Notes under the pieces: generated by a model | Told to the model about the DNA's origin: nothing | Database searches by the model: none | What the model saw: the letters and a program-made list of their open reading frames with translations, nothing else | Program-made: the position numbers and the translations under genes | Source: Akkermansiaceae bacterium | GTDB lineage: Bacteria; Verrucomicrobiota; Verrucomicrobiia; Verrucomicrobiales; Akkermansiaceae | Reading direction: 5' to 3' | Length of the DNA: 64,000 nucleotides | Assembly: GCA_024233135.1 (NCBI GenBank) | Contig: JACKPZ010000002.1 | Coordinates: 62,001-126,000, forward strand | Part shown: positions 61,522-64,000 of the stretch, piece by piece | Layout of the letters: the number at the start of each line of letters is the position of its first letter | Numbering within the stretch: position 1 is the first letter of the stretch

Positions 61522-63945
61522 TCAGGGTGTGGTGATGATGACTTTCAAGCGGGCGAAGCCGGCCGGACCGGTTTTCGGAAGGTCGGCGGAAACCGACGTC
61601 CCGTCGTTCACCACCGGTGTGATTTCGGTCCACGGATCGAGGATCCCGAGGTCATCGGATTCCTCGATGAGATAGGTCACATCCCCATTGGCGACCGCTT
61701 CGGCGCGCTTCGTGAAACCGAGCGTGGTGCCGTCGAAGGTGCCGGGCGCGGCGTCGGACGAAAGCGGATCGAGGCCATCGACGGCATACTCGACTCCATC
61801 GCTGATGCCGTCTTTGTCGAAGTCGTCATCCGGGTTTCCGGATAGGCCGAGACCGGATGCCCAGTCGGCGAATCCACTGCCGGGAATGACGAGCGCGCCG
61901 GTGCCGGTGAAGGCGCCGGACGGGTGGTCCATATCGTAGGTCCCCGGGCCATAGGGTGTTCCATCGATGATGAGGCCGGCGATGGTGTCCTCTCCGGTGA
62001 AATTGAGGTCGAGCACGGCCGATGCCGCGATGTCCACGGTCGAGTCGTCATCGAAGCCGGCCGCTCCGAGCGACAGCGTACCACCGTCGACGAACGTGTT
62101 TCCGGTGTATCCCGGACCGGCCGCGAGAGTGAGGGTTCCGGCACCTGATTTCAGCAGGGCTCCCGATCCGCCGGGAGCGTCGGCGAGTGTTCCGTCGAAT
62201 CCGTTGGTGTTGAACTCCGCGGTTCCCGCGAGCGTGACGATCACGCCGGTGCTGATCGCCGGCACGTTGGCGGCGAGTCGCAGGGTTCCGCCATCGTTGA
62301 GCAGGACCGGCGGGAACGCGCTGCCGCCTTGGAATTCGAATCCCTGATTGGTTTCAAACGTGCCGCCGCTCAAGGTGATGCGTCCCCGGCCGGCGTCGTT
62401 GGTACCGGATTTCAGGATCAACGGCGAGGCGCCATCGAAATCAAAGACGCCGCCGGAGAACAGCTCGAGCGTCGCGCCGTATCCGCCGATTCCTTCGACG
62501 GTGGCCCCGCCGGCCTGGCTCCACATGCCGTCCACCTCCATGCGGGCCGAACGCCCGACGAAAAGGGTGCCCGCGTTGCTGCCGGTTCCGGAGACGCCGA
62601 GTGTCTGCTGTGCCGTGCCGGATGAACCCGTGTTTCCGACGCGAACCTGCTTGCCGGTGGGCACCGACACGACCGAGCCGCCGGCGAACTGCACGTTGGT
62701 CAGGGAGGAACTCGCCGGACCGATCAACCAACCACCCGACGCCGCGGACTGGTCTCCGAGAACGGCGACGGTTCCGCTCTGGACGGTGGTATCACCGGCG
62801 TAGGTGTAGTCCCCCTCGAGCTGGAGCGATCCCGCCCCGCTCTTGATGATGCCGCCCGCACCGGAAAACACTCCATCGCAAATCAGCGAGCCTCCGCTTG
62901 CGACGATGATGTCGCGACTCGCCGCGAGCCCCATGTCGAGGCTGACGATCTGCGTGGCTGTGGATAGGTTGGAAAGCGGACCCGCGAGGTCGATCGGGTT
63001 GCCGGTGATTTCGAAATCGCCCGCTCCCGCGTCGAACGTGATGCCCGCGAACGAAGTTTCGGAGGGATAATCGTTTTCATTGACCACATTGGTGGTGCCG
63101 GCGAAGACCAGCGAGTTGCCGGCCGGTGGAGCCAGATCACCCGCCCAGTTGGCCCCGGACGACCAGAACGCGTCACCCGCTCCACCATCCCAGGTGGAGA
63201 ACAGATCCTGCGCCTGCAGCGTGTCCTGGCGTACGTAATTGTCCACGTAGGCGACCTGCAAGGTCCCGCTGAAGGTCCGGAAGAAGAAACTCGTGGGGAC
63301 GATGGTGAGTGAGTGGGAAAACACACCGCAGTCGAGCAGGGTATCCGTGACGGTGTCCCGGATGAGCAGCGCGGCTTGTCCGTCATCGAGACTGACCGTT
63401 CCGCCACCCGGCAGATCGACCACCTCCGTCGCGCCGGAGCGGTTGAACAACATCCTCACCTGATAGTGGCGGTCGAGGGAAAGCGTCGGAAATGTCCCGG
63501 AGACACGGGTCGTGCTGGACGCAAGCCCGAGCGTGCCATTGTTCAACGTCCACCCGATGTAGGTGCCGGTGGTCGTGTTTCCGTTGAGATCACTCACGCC
63601 GAGACCGAAGATGAGCGAACCGCTGAAGCCCGTGGGTTCATAGAGATCGAAACTGATTGTCATCATGTCGCTCACCCCTTGTGAGCGGAGGCGCATGCTC
63701 GCATCCCCCAGTGCGACATACTGGCCGGAACCGAAGGGACTGCCATCCGTCCGGATTTCCTTGATCCCGTTGGCCGAGTTCATGTCGTGGATCGGCAGCG
63801 TCGTCGTCGTCGGAACATTGGCCACGGCGGCCGGGTAGGCGGGCGATTCGCTGGTTTCAAATCCGGTTTTCGTGACGATGCCCGCATGGGTGGCGGATGC
63901 CGCCGCGATGGCCGTCACACAAATGCGAAAAGTGGAGGAATGCAT
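61522..63945 (-). CDS. Autotransporter-associated beta-strand repeat protein with LamG-like head and C-terminal DPDxD...FxRL module
   Basis: The 807-residue protein has a signal peptide (about 1-24), a head domain (about 25-245) homologous to the adjacent PEP-CTERM protein, then W-D-G-G-A-G-D-A-F-W and PATR-type beta-helix repeats (about 255-690). It ends in a module starting D-W-A-S-G-L-G-L, with D-D-D-F-D-K-D-G-I-S-D-G-V-E-Y, D-D-L-G-I-L-D-P-W and finally F-A-R-L-K-V. There is no PEP-CTERM tag and no outer-membrane barrel. I used the ATG at 63943-63945; a second ATG (63973-63975) is 30 bases upstream. The leader continues toward the window end. Confidence 0.8.
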   Translation of the reverse strand: MHSSTFRICVTAIAAASATHAGIVTKTGFETSESPAYPAAVANVPTTTTLPIHDMNSANGIKEIRTDGSPFGSGQYVALGDASMRLRSQGVSDMMTISFDLYEPTGFSGSLIFGLGVSDLNGNTTTGTYIGWTLNNGTLGLASSTTRVSGTFPTLSLDRHYQVRMLFNRSGATEVVDLPGGGTVSLDDGQAALLIRDTVTDTLLDCGVFSHSLTIVPTSFFFRTFSGTLQVAYVDNYVRQDTLQAQDLFSTWDGGAGDAFWSSGANWAGDLAPPAGNSLVFAGTTNVVNENDYPSETSFAGITFDAGAGDFEITGNPIDLAGPLSNLSTATQIVSLDMGLAASRDIIVASGGSLICDGVFSGAGGIIKSGAGSLQLEGDYTYAGDTTVQSGTVAVLGDQSAASGGWLIGPASSSLTNVQFAGGSVVSVPTGKQVRVGNTGSSGTAQQTLGVSGTGSNAGTLFVGRSARMEVDGMWSQAGGATVEGIGGYGATLELFSGGVFDFDGASPLILKSGTNDAGRGRITLSGGTFETNQGFEFQGGSAFPPVLLNDGGTLRLAANVPAISTGVIVTLAGTAEFNTNGFDGTLADAPGGSGALLKSGAGTLTLAAGPGYTGNTFVDGGTLSLGAAGFDDDSTVDIAASAVLDLNFTGEDTIAGLIIDGTPYGPGTYDMDHPSGAFTGTGALVIPGSGFADWASGLGLSGNPDDDFDKDGISDGVEYAVDGLDPLSSDAAPGTFDGTTLGFTKRAEAVANGDVTYLIEESDDLGILDPWTEITPVVNDGTSVSADLPKTGPAGFARLKVIITTP

Positions 63946-64000
63946 GGTTTTTTGAATGGAACGTGTTTGGTTCACTTGCGAGATACCACGACCGGAAAAA

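Overview
The window looks like a chromosomal segment of a high-GC Gram-negative bacterium of the Verrucomicrobia, probably Luteolibacter/Haloferula-like. This is inferred from several things: a Gfo/Idh/MocA oxidoreductase tail, many lipoproteins, secreted proteins with PEP-CTERM sorting tags or autotransporter-type beta-strand repeats, a SecA with large insertions, polysaccharide-degrading enzymes, and few Shine-Dalgarno sequences. No database search was possible, so the taxonomy is a judgement from gene content.

Layout. 1-179: end of a Gfo/Idh/MocA protein. 201-5083 (minus): a compact type VII secretion-like locus with a WXG100-like protein, a coiled-coil protein, a short second WXG100-like protein and a three-module FtsK/SpoIIIE (EccC-like) ATPase. 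5190-5864 (minus): VapBC toxin-antitoxin. 5945-6020 (minus): tRNA-Phe. 6178-12037 (plus): uvrB, then small membrane, periplasmic and lipoprotein genes including a triple-FKBP protein, a rhodanese lipoprotein and ppnP. 12046-13005 (minus) tilS, divergent from an SDR gene, followed by secA. 17280-20033: a secreted unknown, a small zinc protein and a lone trpB. 20197-24775 (plus): AEC transporter, an MDR reductase, yjbQ, nadC, birA and a lipoprotein. 24969-28016: a MarR regulator, yfiH, ispE and a GH25-like lipoprotein. 28123-31451: tig-clpP-clpX in canonical order.

31462-39294 is an envelope region: a DUF4105 membrane protein, a secreted metzincin-type protease, a 37-residue lipoprotein, a GH105 hydrolase, a phosphodiester-glycosidase-like lipoprotein, a D,D-carboxypeptidase and a bioF-like gene. 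39419-44479 encodes a 1686-residue beta-strand repeat protein with a PEP-CTERM tail. After HAD-phosphatase and UTP-glucose-1-phosphate uridylyltransferase genes comes a secreted subtilase-like protein. 50007-55698 holds two aconitase genes in tandem (acnB, acnA), then two alpha/beta hydrolases. 57593-63945 (minus) is a secreted glycan cluster: an 807-residue beta-strand repeat protein, a PEP-CTERM protein, and a family 8 polysaccharide lyase whose start overlaps the PEP-CTERM gene.

The strongest leads are the minimal WXG100/FtsK locus, a C-terminal module shared by three secreted proteins that lack PEP-CTERM (a candidate alternative sorting or anchoring signal), and a new-looking N-terminal beta-rich module shared by two adjacent surface proteins beside the lyase. 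Other leads are palindromes upstream of uvrB and -10 boxes so close to start codons that some mRNAs may be leaderless.
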